Assembly (NCBI GenBank): GCA_035691285.1
Contig: DASSJI010000058.1
Location: forward strand, 1 to 31,913
Length of the DNA stretch: 31,913 nt
Reading direction: 5' to 3'
DNA from: DATFEN01 sp035691285
GTDB lineage: Bacteria; Acidobacteriota; Vicinamibacteria; Fen-336
Under the pieces are notes generated by a model that saw only the letters and a list, made by a program, of their open reading frames with translations, had not been told where the DNA came from and searched no databases. This document shows, in pieces, positions 7,341 to 14,272 of the stretch. A program made the translations under genes and the position numbers. The stretch's first letter is position 1. Each line of letters opens with the position of its first letter.

Positions 7341-8367
7341 CCCGGCGGCGGGGCTGCTCCTCGCCGTCGGCGTCGTCGTGGCCCAGCAGCAGGCGCCCCT
7401 CCTGCACCCCGACGAGATCCACCTCCGGAACCTGCGGCAGCTCACGTTCGGCGGCGAGAACGCCGAGGGCTATTTCTCACCCGACGGGCGCCGCCTGATC
7501 TTCCAGAGCACGCGGCCCGGCACGCCATGCGACCAGGAGTTCGTGCTCGAGCTGGACTCGGGCGACAGCCGGCGTGTCTCCACGGGCCTCGGGCGGACGA
7601 CCTGCGGCTATTTCCTGGACGGCGGACGGCGCATCCTCTACGCCTCGACCCACGCCTTCGCGCCCGAGTGCCCGCCGCGGCCCGACTTCGCGAGCGGATA
7701 CGTGTGGGCCATGTACGCGGGCTACGACCTCTTCACCGCTGCCCTCGACGGCTCGGACGCGCGCCGCCTCACCGACGTGCCGGGTTACGACGCTGAGGCG
7801 ACGGTGTCGCCCGACGGGAGGACGATCGCATTCACCTCGGTGCGCGACGGCGATCTCGAGATCTACACCATGGATAGCGCCGGCGGCAGCATCAGACGGC
7901 TCACCCACGAGCCCGGCTACGACGGAGGCGCGTTCTTCTCCCCGGACGGGAGGCGTGTCGTCTACCGTCGCGACGCGCCGGCTGACGAGGTCGCCCTCGC
8001 CCGCTATCGGGAGCGCCTCGGCCAGGGGCTGTACGCCCCGGGGACCCTCGAGATCTGGGTGATGGACGCGGATGGCTCGAACAAGAGGCAGGTGACGCGC
8101 CTCGGCGCGGCGTCGTTTGCGCCATTCTTCCACCCGGATGGACGCCGCATCGTGTTCGCGTCCAACCATCCCGAGCCCCGCGGCCGGAACTTCGACCTCT
8201 GGCTCGTCGCCGACGACGGGAGCGGCCTCGAGCGCGTCACGAGCGACCCGAGCTTCGACGGCTTCCCGATGTTCTCGCCGGACGGCAAGCGGCTCGTGTT
8301 CGCCTCGAACCGCGGCGCCCGGGTGCGGGGCGAGACGAACCTCTTCCTGGCCGACTGGGTCGATTGA
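7330..8367 (+). CDS. Secreted PD40/TolB-like beta-propeller protein
   Basis: The 345-residue protein has an N-terminal signal peptide (about residues 1-18, GLLLAVGVVVAQQ) and then repeated PD40/WD40-like units, each marked by an xxSPDGRRxxFxS motif: GYFSPDGRRLIFQS, ATVSPDGRTIAFTS, AFFSPDGRRVVYR, PFFHPDGRRIVFAS and PMFSPDGKRLVFAS. Together with a degenerate blade around RTTCGYFLDGGRRILYAST this makes about six blades, the size of the TolB propeller. No peptidase or Pal-binding part is attached. The role is unknown; such proteins are usually periplasmic binding or scaffold proteins. TTG 7330 overlaps the bfr stop by 11 bases, which suggests translational coupling. Confidence 0.85.
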   Translation: MRASPAAGLLLAVGVVVAQQQAPLLHPDEIHLRNLRQLTFGGENAEGYFSPDGRRLIFQSTRPGTPCDQEFVLELDSGDSRRVSTGLGRTTCGYFLDGGRRILYASTHAFAPECPPRPDFASGYVWAMYAGYDLFTAALDGSDARRLTDVPGYDAEATVSPDGRTIAFTSVRDGDLEIYTMDSAGGSIRRLTHEPGYDGGAFFSPDGRRVVYRRDAPADEVALARYRERLGQGLYAPGTLEIWVMDADGSNKRQVTRLGAASFAPFFHPDGRRIVFASNHPEPRGRNFDLWLVADDGSGLERVTSDPSFDGFPMFSPDGKRLVFASNRGARVRGETNLFLADWVD

Positions 8368-9068
8368 GCCCCTGGCGGAGCAACGCCTGGCTCCTGGCCT
8401 TCGGCATCGCGCTGACCGGTCTGGCGTCCCAGGGCCCGGACGGACTGGTGGTCGTCGCCCGGGACATTTACGGGCGCCTGCCCATGCTCGCCCCTGTCTT
8501 TCGCGCGGACCACGAGCGCCAGGTGCGCGCGCTCCTTCCGGTCGTCGCCACGCTGGGCCTCGGCTCTCTGGCGGCGTACGCGCTTGCGTCCAGGAGGTCC
8601 GTCGCCGTCTGGGCGTGGCTCGTGGGCGTCCCTTCCGTCGCCTCCCGCCGCGACCGTCTCCGTACGTCGATCGTGGCTTCGGTCGTCGTCTACTCGATCC
8701 TCGTCGTCCCTTTGCGCCTCGGCCGGGACGTCCTCCGGGAATGGGAGCTCTCAGGGCTCTCGGACCGCGACCGGCGGCTGCGCCTCTACGGAGTGCACAG
8801 CCGGGAGCCCGACTACGGCCCGATCGAGGAATTCCGACGCATGAGCAGGGGCGAGGGGGCCCTCCTCGTGGTGCGCCGGGGGCAACCCACCTTCGACGAC
8901 GTCTTCCTGGCCGCCTATCTCTTCCCGCAGCGCGCCTTCGTTCGCCTCCTGCCGGAATGCTCGCCTGACGTCCTACCCAGGCTCCGGGCCGAGCGGCCCA
9001 CCGCGGATTGGGTGGAATGGGCCTGCGGCGACGGCCGCTTCGCCCCTGTCGCGATCGGACCGCAATGA
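8364..9068 (+). CDS. Unknown protein with four membrane segments and a soluble C-terminal half
   Basis: I do not recognise the family of this 234-residue protein. Hydrophobic segments occur near residues 8-22 (WLLAFGIALTGLA), 57-76, 80-93 and 104-121 (SIVASVVVYSILVVPLRLG). They are followed by a ~115-residue soluble part with a conserved-looking core (DYGPIEEFRRMSRGEGALLVV and FDDVFLAAYLFPQRAFVRLLPE) that resembles the extra-cytoplasmic tail seen behind polytopic sugar-transfer proteins. TTG 8364 overlaps the preceding stop (TTGA), and its own stop overlaps the next ATG (ATGA). It is therefore the middle member of a coupled trio and probably works with the GT-C-like protein that follows. Confidence 0.72.
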   Translation: MSPWRSNAWLLAFGIALTGLASQGPDGLVVVARDIYGRLPMLAPVFRADHERQVRALLPVVATLGLGSLAAYALASRRSVAVWAWLVGVPSVASRRDRLRTSIVASVVVYSILVVPLRLGRDVLREWELSGLSDRDRRLRLYGVHSREPDYGPIEEFRRMSRGEGALLVVRRGQPTFDDVFLAAYLFPQRAFVRLLPECSPDVLPRLRAERPTADWVEWACGDGRFAPVAIGPQ

Positions 9069-10120
9069 AGCAGACGTGGACGCCCCTCGAGCGCGCCGGG
9101 CTCGGCGCCGCCGCGCTCGTCGCGCTGCTGATGGCCTGGACCATCGTGCGTGTCCCCGTCGTCTCGGTCGACGGGCGGACGCTCTGGGGGTTTCACGCAC
9201 GGCTGATCCACGACACCGGCCGCTACCCGTCGCCCGAGCTGGGCGACCCCGGCTTTCCCATTCCGCACCGGCAGTACCCGCCGCTCCTGCCCCTGCTCGA
9301 CGCGGCGGCGCTCGCCGCACTGCCCGTCGACACGGCACTGCGTCTGGTCCCCTGGCTGTCCTACCTGGCGGTCGCCCTGCTGCTGTCGTTCGAGCTCCCG
9401 CGGCGGGATCCCGAGCGCGGCCGGCTGCTCGCGCTCGCCTACGCGCTGATGCCCACGCTCGTGCTCTCGGAGGAAGGCGGCGCCGACGCCGGCGTCGCGG
9501 ACACGCTTCTCGGGGCCTGGGTCCTGGGCGCCGCGCTCCTCCTCGACGCGGGTCGCCCGGCCCTGGCGGGAGTGGTGGCTGCAGCCGGGGCGCTGACGAA
9601 GAACGAAGGGCTGGCGCTGGGCCCGCTGCTCCTTGCGTCCGCCTTCGTGCGCTGCGGCGACGAGCGGCGGCGCTTCGGTCCGATCCTGCGTGCCACGCTC
9701 GCCTTCGCAGCCCTCGTGCTGCCGTGGCTCTGGCTCCGCGCTGCGATTCCGAGCGGCCTCGACGAAGGCTACCTGTCACGGCTGACGCTCGAGCAGCTCG
9801 CGGCGGGCGCTCCGCGGGGGCCGGAGGTGGCCCTGCAGATGGTCCGCGTCGGCTTCCTCCACCCGCAGCGCGCGGGCCTGTTCTGGTGGCTGGCCGTCCT
9901 GCTGTGGTGGACCTCGTCGCGCCGCGCCTTCGCCCTGCTCGACGGCCGCCTCGCCATCGTGCCGGCCTATGTCGCGATCCTCTTCGTGCTCTACATCGTG
10001 TCCCCCTGGCCCGGCGTAGCGCACGTCCAGCTCTCCTTCGAACGCCTCCTGCTGCACGTGGCGCCGCTGGCTCTGCTCGGGTTGACGGCCCGGCCGGCGC
10101 AGCCCATAATGAGAATTTGA
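9065..10120 (+). CDS. GT-C-like polytopic membrane glycosyltransferase (ArnT/PMT-like), tentative
   Basis: A 351-residue multi-spanning protein with about eight or nine hydrophobic segments. After the first helix (GLGAAALVALLMAWTIVRV) comes a loop with DGRTLWGFHARLIHDTGRY and HRQYPPLLPLLDAAA, which matches the first periplasmic loop of GT-C enzymes (acidic residue, then YPP-L-P). GALTKNEGLALGPLLLA is the internal helix motif often seen in the same families. GT-C enzymes use polyprenyl-phosphate sugars on the outer face of the membrane. The acceptor is unknown. The protein is short for the family, so a divergent or partial member is possible. The promoter of the next operon lies inside the last ~40 bases of this gene. 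Confidence 0.7.
   Translation: MKQTWTPLERAGLGAAALVALLMAWTIVRVPVVSVDGRTLWGFHARLIHDTGRYPSPELGDPGFPIPHRQYPPLLPLLDAAALAALPVDTALRLVPWLSYLAVALLLSFELPRRDPERGRLLALAYALMPTLVLSEEGGADAGVADTLLGAWVLGAALLLDAGRPALAGVVAAAGALTKNEGLALGPLLLASAFVRCGDERRRFGPILRATLAFAALVLPWLWLRAAIPSGLDEGYLSRLTLEQLAAGAPRGPEVALQMVRVGFLHPQRAGLFWWLAVLLWWTSSRRAFALLDGRLAIVPAYVAILFVLYIVSPWPGVAHVQLSFERLLLHVAPLALLGLTARPAQPIMRI
10082..10110 (+). promoter_or_regulatory. Strong sigma-70-type promoter of the molybdenum hydroxylase operon
   Basis: TTGACG (10082-10087) and CATAAT (10105-10110) are separated by exactly 17 bases, the best promoter match in the window. It overlaps the 3' end of the preceding gene. Initiation is expected near 10117, giving a ~40-base leader to the ATG at 10156, with AGGAG at 10143-10147 as ribosome binding site. 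Confidence 0.75.
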
Positions 10121-10133
10121 CCAAGCGTTCAAA
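10116..10133. promoter_or_regulatory. Inverted repeat over the expected transcription start, likely operator
   Basis: Arms TTTGA (10116-10120) and TCAAA (10129-10133) flank an 8-base centre in which one further pair (C and G) is also symmetric, giving TTTGAnCnnGnTCAAA. It covers the predicted +1 of the strong promoter. The size and shape suit a TetR/FadR-like dimeric repressor, but no regulator gene is adjacent. Confidence 0.5.
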
Positions 10134-10155
10134 ACAGGCGCCAGGAGCGGTCGAG

Positions 10156-10674
10156 ATGGAGAAGCAGCGGTTCCGGCTGAGGGTGAACGGGGAGGAGCGC
10201 GAGTGCCTGGCCCCGGTTCACCACACGCTCCTCGAGGTGCTCCGCGAGGAGCTCGGCCTCATGGGCACGAAGCACGGCTGCGAGCTGGGCGAGTGCGGCA
10301 CCTGCACCGTGCTGGTGGACGGCCAGCCGATCCTGTCCTGTCTGGCTCTCCCGATCGAGTGCGAAGGGCGCGAGATCCGGACGGTGGAGGGAATGGCCGG
10401 CGCGGAGCTGCACCCCCTGCAGCGGGCCTTCGCCGAGCTGGGGGCGGCCCAATGCGGCTACTGCACGCCGGGCTTCCTGCTCACGGCGGAGACGCTGCTC
10501 CAGAAGAGCCCGAAACCCACGCGCATGGAGATCGCCGAGACGCTCGCCGGAAACCTCTGCCGCTGCACGGGCTACCTGAAGATCTTCGAGGCCGTCGAGC
10601 TGGCCGCCGCGCGCATGCGGGGCGAGAGCCCGCCGTCCCCGCTCGAAGCGCCCATCGAGGTGATCCGTGGCTGA
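10156..10674 (+). CDS. Molybdenum hydroxylase small subunit, two [2Fe-2S] clusters (4-hydroxybenzoyl-CoA reductase gamma-like)
   Basis: The 172-residue electron-transfer subunit of a xanthine-oxidase-family enzyme. The plant-type ferredoxin domain carries C42, C47, C50 and C62 (GCELGECGTCTVLVDG). The helical second domain carries C100, C103, C135 and C137 (QCGYCTPGF and NLCRCTGYLKI). Together they hold the two [2Fe-2S] clusters that link the Mo cofactor to the flavin subunit. The gene order small-large-medium and the cluster-binding loop in the medium subunit point to the 4-hydroxybenzoyl-CoA reductase branch, though the family also includes CO and aldehyde dehydrogenases. The stop overlaps the GTG of the next gene by eight bases. 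Confidence 0.93.
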   Translation: MEKQRFRLRVNGEERECLAPVHHTLLEVLREELGLMGTKHGCELGECGTCTVLVDGQPILSCLALPIECEGREIRTVEGMAGAELHPLQRAFAELGAAQCGYCTPGFLLTAETLLQKSPKPTRMEIAETLAGNLCRCTGYLKIFEAVELAAARMRGESPPSPLEAPIEVIRG

Positions 10675-13060
10675 GACGCCCCGGACCGTTCTCGACGTCA
10701 TCGGCAGGCCGCTCCTCAAGGTGGATGCGGCAGCGAAGGTCGCGGGCCAGACCGTGTTCGCGGACGACGTGGTCCTGCCGCGCTTGCTCTACGCGAAGCT
10801 GCTGCGCTCGCCGCATCCGCACGCGCGCATCACGCGCGTGGACGTCTCGAAGGCCGCCGCGCTGCGCGGCGTCCACGCGACCCTGGTCGGCGCCGAACTC
10901 CCGATTCCTTTCGGGATCCTTCCCGTCAGCCAGGACGAGCACGCCCTCTGCATCGACAAGGCGCGCTTCGTCGGGGATCCGGTGGCGGCCGTGGCCGCCG
11001 TGGACGAGGAAACCGCCGAGGCCGCCTGCCGCCTGATCGAGGTCGAGTACGAGCTGCGCAAGGCCTCGATGTCCATCGAGGAGTCGCTCGCGAATGCCGA
11101 CGCGCGCATCCAGGACTACGGACCCCGGGGCAACGTCCACAAGGAGGTCTCCTACGACTTCGGCGACGTCGAGGCGGGCTTCGCCGAGGCCGACCACGTC
11201 CGCGAGGACACGTTCTTCTTCGAGGGCAACACGCACCTGCCGATGGAGCAGCACGCCGCGGTGGCGGCCTGCGCGCCCGACGGCAAGCTGACGCTGTGGT
11301 CCTCGACGCAGACGCCTCACTACGTGCATCGGGCCGTGGCCAGGGTGCTCGAGCTGCCGCCGTCGCAGATCCGGGTGATCGCCTGTCCCAACGGCGGCGG
11401 CTTCGGGGGCAAGAGCGATCCGTTCAACCACGAGATCGTCGTGTGCCGGCTGTCGCAGAAGACCGGCCGGCCCGTCAAGATCACCCTCACCCGCGAGGAG
11501 GTCTTCTATTGCCATCGCGGCCGGCACCCCGTGAGGATGTGGGTCAAGACCGGCCTCAAGCGCGACGGTGCCATCACCGCGATGCACTTCAGGACTGCTC
11601 TCGACGGTGGCGCCTACGGCAGCTACGGCGTCGCGAGCCTCTACTACACGGGCGCCCTGCAGACGGTCACCTACCGCATCCCGCGCTACAAGTTCGAGGG
11701 GGTGCGGGTGTTCACGAACAAGCCGCCCTGCGGGCCGAAGCGCGGCCACGGCACGCCGCAGCCGCGTTACGCCCTCGAGTGCCACATCGACAAGTTCTGC
11801 GAGGATCTCGGCATCGATCCGGGCGAATGGCGGCTGCGCAACGCCCTCGAACCGCACTCCGTCACGGCGAACCACATGTACGTCCGCACCATCGGCCTCA
11901 AGAAATGCCTCGAGACCGTCATGCAGCGCAGCGGCTTCCAGGCGCGTCGCGGCCGGCTCGGTTCGGGCCGCGGGATCGGCATCGCCGCCTCGTCGTACCT
12001 GACCGGCGCCGGCCTGCCGATCTACTGGAACGCGATGCCGCAGTCGGGCGTGCAGCTCAAGGTGGACCGCGGGGGCGGCGTGACCGTGTTCTGCGGCTCC
12101 ACCGACATCGGCCAGGGCTCCGACTCGGTGCTGGCCTACGTCGTGGCCGAGGAGCTGGGGGTTCGCGTCGAGGACGTCCGTGTGGTCACCGCCGACACCG
12201 ACCTCACCCCGGTCGACCTGGGCTCCTACTCGAGCCGCGTCACGCTGATGACCGGGAACGCGGCGATCCAGGCCGCGCGCAAGCTGAGGGCGCTGATCCT
12301 GGGCGCGGCCGCGAGGAAGCTCGAGGTGCCATTGGACCGCCTCCGGGCCGCGAGCCGCCGCATCTGGGACGCGGGCGAACCGGAAAAGGCCATGAGCTTC
12401 GCCGATGCGGCGGTACTCGCCGAGTCCGAGCACGGGACGCTGGGGGCCGTGGGCTCGTACAGGCCGCCCAAGGCCGTCGCGAAGTGGAAGGGCTCGGGCG
12501 TGGGGCCGACCCCGACCTATTCCTACTCGGCGGCCGTCGTCGAGGTGTCCGCCGATCGCGACACCGGCATCGTGCGCGTCGACAAGGTCTGGATCGCCCA
12601 CGACGTCGGCAAGGCCCTGAACCCGATGCTGGTGCTGGGCCAGATCGAGGGCTCGGTCTACATGGGCCTGGGCGAGGCCCTCATGGAGGAGCAGGTCTTC
12701 CGCAAGGGACTCCACAAGATCCCTTCGATGCTCGACTACAAGAGCCCGACCACGCTCGAGATGCCGCCGGTCGAGTCGATCATGATCGAGACGCTCGATC
12801 CCGAGGGACCGTACGGCGCGAAGGAGTGCGGGCAGGGGCCGCTGCTGCCTGTGATCCCGGCCGTGGCGAACGCGGTCCACGACGCCCTGGGCGTGCGCAT
12901 CGACGAGACGCCCATCACGCCCGAGAAGATCGTTGCCGCCCTCGAGGGTCGCTACCGGGCGCCGGAGATGCCCGGCTTCCGCTACCCCGAGAGCGTGCGG
13001 GTGGAGCCCCTCGAGCCGTCGTCGTTGCCCGGGCCCGAGGCACAGGCGGTGACGAGATGA
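10667..13060 (+). CDS. Molybdenum hydroxylase large subunit (4-hydroxybenzoyl-CoA reductase alpha-like)
   Basis: A 797-residue molybdopterin-binding catalytic subunit. The N-terminal a/b hammerhead is clear (VIGRPLLKVDAAAKVAGQTVFADDV, then FVGDPVAAVAAVDEETAE). The Mo-pterin half contains GGGFGGKSDPFNHE, the loop CGPKRGHGTPQPRYALE, TDIGQGSDS, GSYSSRVTLMTGNA, and near the end YGAKECGQGP, where Glu720 is at the position of the general base of the xanthine oxidase family. FGILPVSQDEHALCIDKARFVGDP and VYTN/VFTN-type loops resemble HcrA of Thauera. The substrate remains an inference: an aromatic acyl-CoA or another N-heterocyclic or aromatic compound. Its stop overlaps the next start (ATGA). Confidence 0.93.
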   Translation: MAETPRTVLDVIGRPLLKVDAAAKVAGQTVFADDVVLPRLLYAKLLRSPHPHARITRVDVSKAAALRGVHATLVGAELPIPFGILPVSQDEHALCIDKARFVGDPVAAVAAVDEETAEAACRLIEVEYELRKASMSIEESLANADARIQDYGPRGNVHKEVSYDFGDVEAGFAEADHVREDTFFFEGNTHLPMEQHAAVAACAPDGKLTLWSSTQTPHYVHRAVARVLELPPSQIRVIACPNGGGFGGKSDPFNHEIVVCRLSQKTGRPVKITLTREEVFYCHRGRHPVRMWVKTGLKRDGAITAMHFRTALDGGAYGSYGVASLYYTGALQTVTYRIPRYKFEGVRVFTNKPPCGPKRGHGTPQPRYALECHIDKFCEDLGIDPGEWRLRNALEPHSVTANHMYVRTIGLKKCLETVMQRSGFQARRGRLGSGRGIGIAASSYLTGAGLPIYWNAMPQSGVQLKVDRGGGVTVFCGSTDIGQGSDSVLAYVVAEELGVRVEDVRVVTADTDLTPVDLGSYSSRVTLMTGNAAIQAARKLRALILGAAARKLEVPLDRLRAASRRIWDAGEPEKAMSFADAAVLAESEHGTLGAVGSYRPPKAVAKWKGSGVGPTPTYSYSAAVVEVSADRDTGIVRVDKVWIAHDVGKALNPMLVLGQIEGSVYMGLGEALMEEQVFRKGLHKIPSMLDYKSPTTLEMPPVESIMIETLDPEGPYGAKECGQGPLLPVIPAVANAVHDALGVRIDETPITPEKIVAALEGRYRAPEMPGFRYPESVRVEPLEPSSLPGPEAQAVTR

Positions 13061-14070
13061 TGCGCCTGCCGCCGTTCCGCTACCATGCGCCGACCTCGGC
13101 GCGCGAGGCGGCCCGCATCCTCGGCGACCACGGAGGGGACGCGATGGCCGTGGCCGGCGGCACCGACCTGTACCCGAACATGAAGCGGCGGCAGTTCGAG
13201 CCGAAGGTCCTCGTCGGCCTGCGCCGGATCGAGGGCGCGTCGACCATCCGGGCGAACGGCGGCCTTCGGCTCGGAGCGCTCGCCACGCTGACGGCTATCG
13301 CGGAGGACGCCGCCGTCCGCGAGCGCTGGCCGGTCGTCGCCAGCGCCGCGGGCCACGTCGCCTCGCCGCTGCTCCGCAACGCCGCCACGATCGGCGGCAA
13401 CCTGTGCGTGGACACGCGCTGCAACTACTACAACCAGTCCGAATTCTGGCGCGCCTCGATCGGCTACTGCATGAAGAAGGACGGGGACGTGTGCCTGGTG
13501 GCGCCGGGCTCGAAGACGTGCTGGGCCATTTCCTCCTCCGACACGGCGCCGGTGATGATCGCCCTGGGCGCCACGGTTTCGCTGATCGCCCCGGACGGGG
13601 AGCGCCAGGTCCCCGTCGCGCAGCTCTACGGTCGCGACGGGATCCAGTACCTGGAGAAGAGGCCCGAGGAGGTCCTGACCGAGGTGCAGGTCCCGGACCT
13701 CCGCGGGTGGCGCGCCGTCTACCGGAAGCTCCGCCGACGCGGCTCCATCGACTTCCCGTTGCTCGGCGTGGCGGTGGCGGCGAAGCTCGGCAGGGAGAAC
13801 GTCGTCGAGGACGTGCGGATCGTCCTCGGGGCCGTGCACACGCATCCCGTCGAGGCCAAGGACGCCTGCGTCTTCCTGCGGGGGCGAGCTCTCGACGCCG
13901 AGTCGATCGAGATGGCCGCCGGGATCGCCTACCGGCCGGCGAAGCCTCTCGACAACGCCGACCTCGTCTACGCGTGGCGCAAGCGCATGGTGCGGATCGA
14001 GGTGGCGCGAGCGCTGCGCGAGGTCGCAGGGCTTCCCACTGGCGACATTCCTCCGCCGGCCCACGCCTAG
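13057..14070 (+). CDS. Molybdenum hydroxylase FAD subunit with extra [4Fe-4S] loop (4-hydroxybenzoyl-CoA reductase beta-like)
   Basis: The 337-residue FAD-binding subunit of the enzyme. AVAGGTDLYPNMKRR (residues 31-45) and NAATIGGNLC (108-117) are the usual FAD motifs. Directly after them is an insertion not found in ordinary xanthine or CO dehydrogenase medium subunits. It holds C122, C138, C146 and C155 (segments RCNYYNQSEFWR, GYCMKKDGDVC and SKTCWAIS). As I recall, the same four cysteine positions ligate the additional [4Fe-4S] cluster in HcrB of Thauera aromatica 4-hydroxybenzoyl-CoA reductase. The enzyme here should therefore be able to use low-potential electrons. It is the last gene of the operon. 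Two consecutive ATGs (13057, 13060) are possible starts. Confidence 0.92.
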   Translation: MMRLPPFRYHAPTSAREAARILGDHGGDAMAVAGGTDLYPNMKRRQFEPKVLVGLRRIEGASTIRANGGLRLGALATLTAIAEDAAVRERWPVVASAAGHVASPLLRNAATIGGNLCVDTRCNYYNQSEFWRASIGYCMKKDGDVCLVAPGSKTCWAISSSDTAPVMIALGATVSLIAPDGERQVPVAQLYGRDGIQYLEKRPEEVLTEVQVPDLRGWRAVYRKLRRRGSIDFPLLGVAVAAKLGRENVVEDVRIVLGAVHTHPVEAKDACVFLRGRALDAESIEMAAGIAYRPAKPLDNADLVYAWRKRMVRIEVARALREVAGLPTGDIPPPAHA

Positions 14071-14110
14071 CGGCACAGCGCCGGAGAGGGCGGCCGATGT
14101 CGGCTGGCTC

Positions 14111-14269
14111 ATGGCGCCCTTCGGCCATGCGATGGATCGAATCAGCCGGACGGCGCAGGCCCGAGGCTCCTGGACCTCACGCGGCTACAGCTCGGGTTCC
14201 TCGTCGGGAGGCGGCCTCAGTGGCGGCGGCGGGAGCTTCGGCGGAGGCGGGGCCAGCAGGAGCTGGTGA
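14111..14269 (+). pseudogene. Short Gly/Ser-rich ORF, possible orphan tail of a TPM/DUF2207-type protein
   Basis: A 52-codon frame ends in YSSGSSSGGG, LSGGGGSFGGGG and ASRSW before TGA. A Ser/Gly run closing in GGGGSFGGGGAS-x-W is the typical C-terminus of TPM-domain (YgcG-like) and DUF2207 membrane proteins. The conserved body of such a protein is missing upstream, where the hydroxylase operon ends. The simplest reading is a decayed remnant. A genuine tiny protein cannot be excluded, and no ribosome binding site is obvious. It occupies most of the 202-bp interval 14071-14272; the rest of that interval shows nothing recognisable. Confidence 0.4.
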
Positions 14270-14272
14270 GGC

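Noticed and set aside
7477..9144. Long antisense open frame opposite the propeller gene
   Set aside because: The sense frame has repeated PD40 motifs and a signal peptide; the antisense translation is Arg/Gly-rich noise.
10481..12880. Very long antisense open frame (about 800 codons) opposite the hydroxylase genes
   Set aside because: It mirrors the codon periodicity of the real + strand genes. The translation is low-complexity (Arg, Asp, His, Val rich) with no motif, which is normal for GC-rich DNA.
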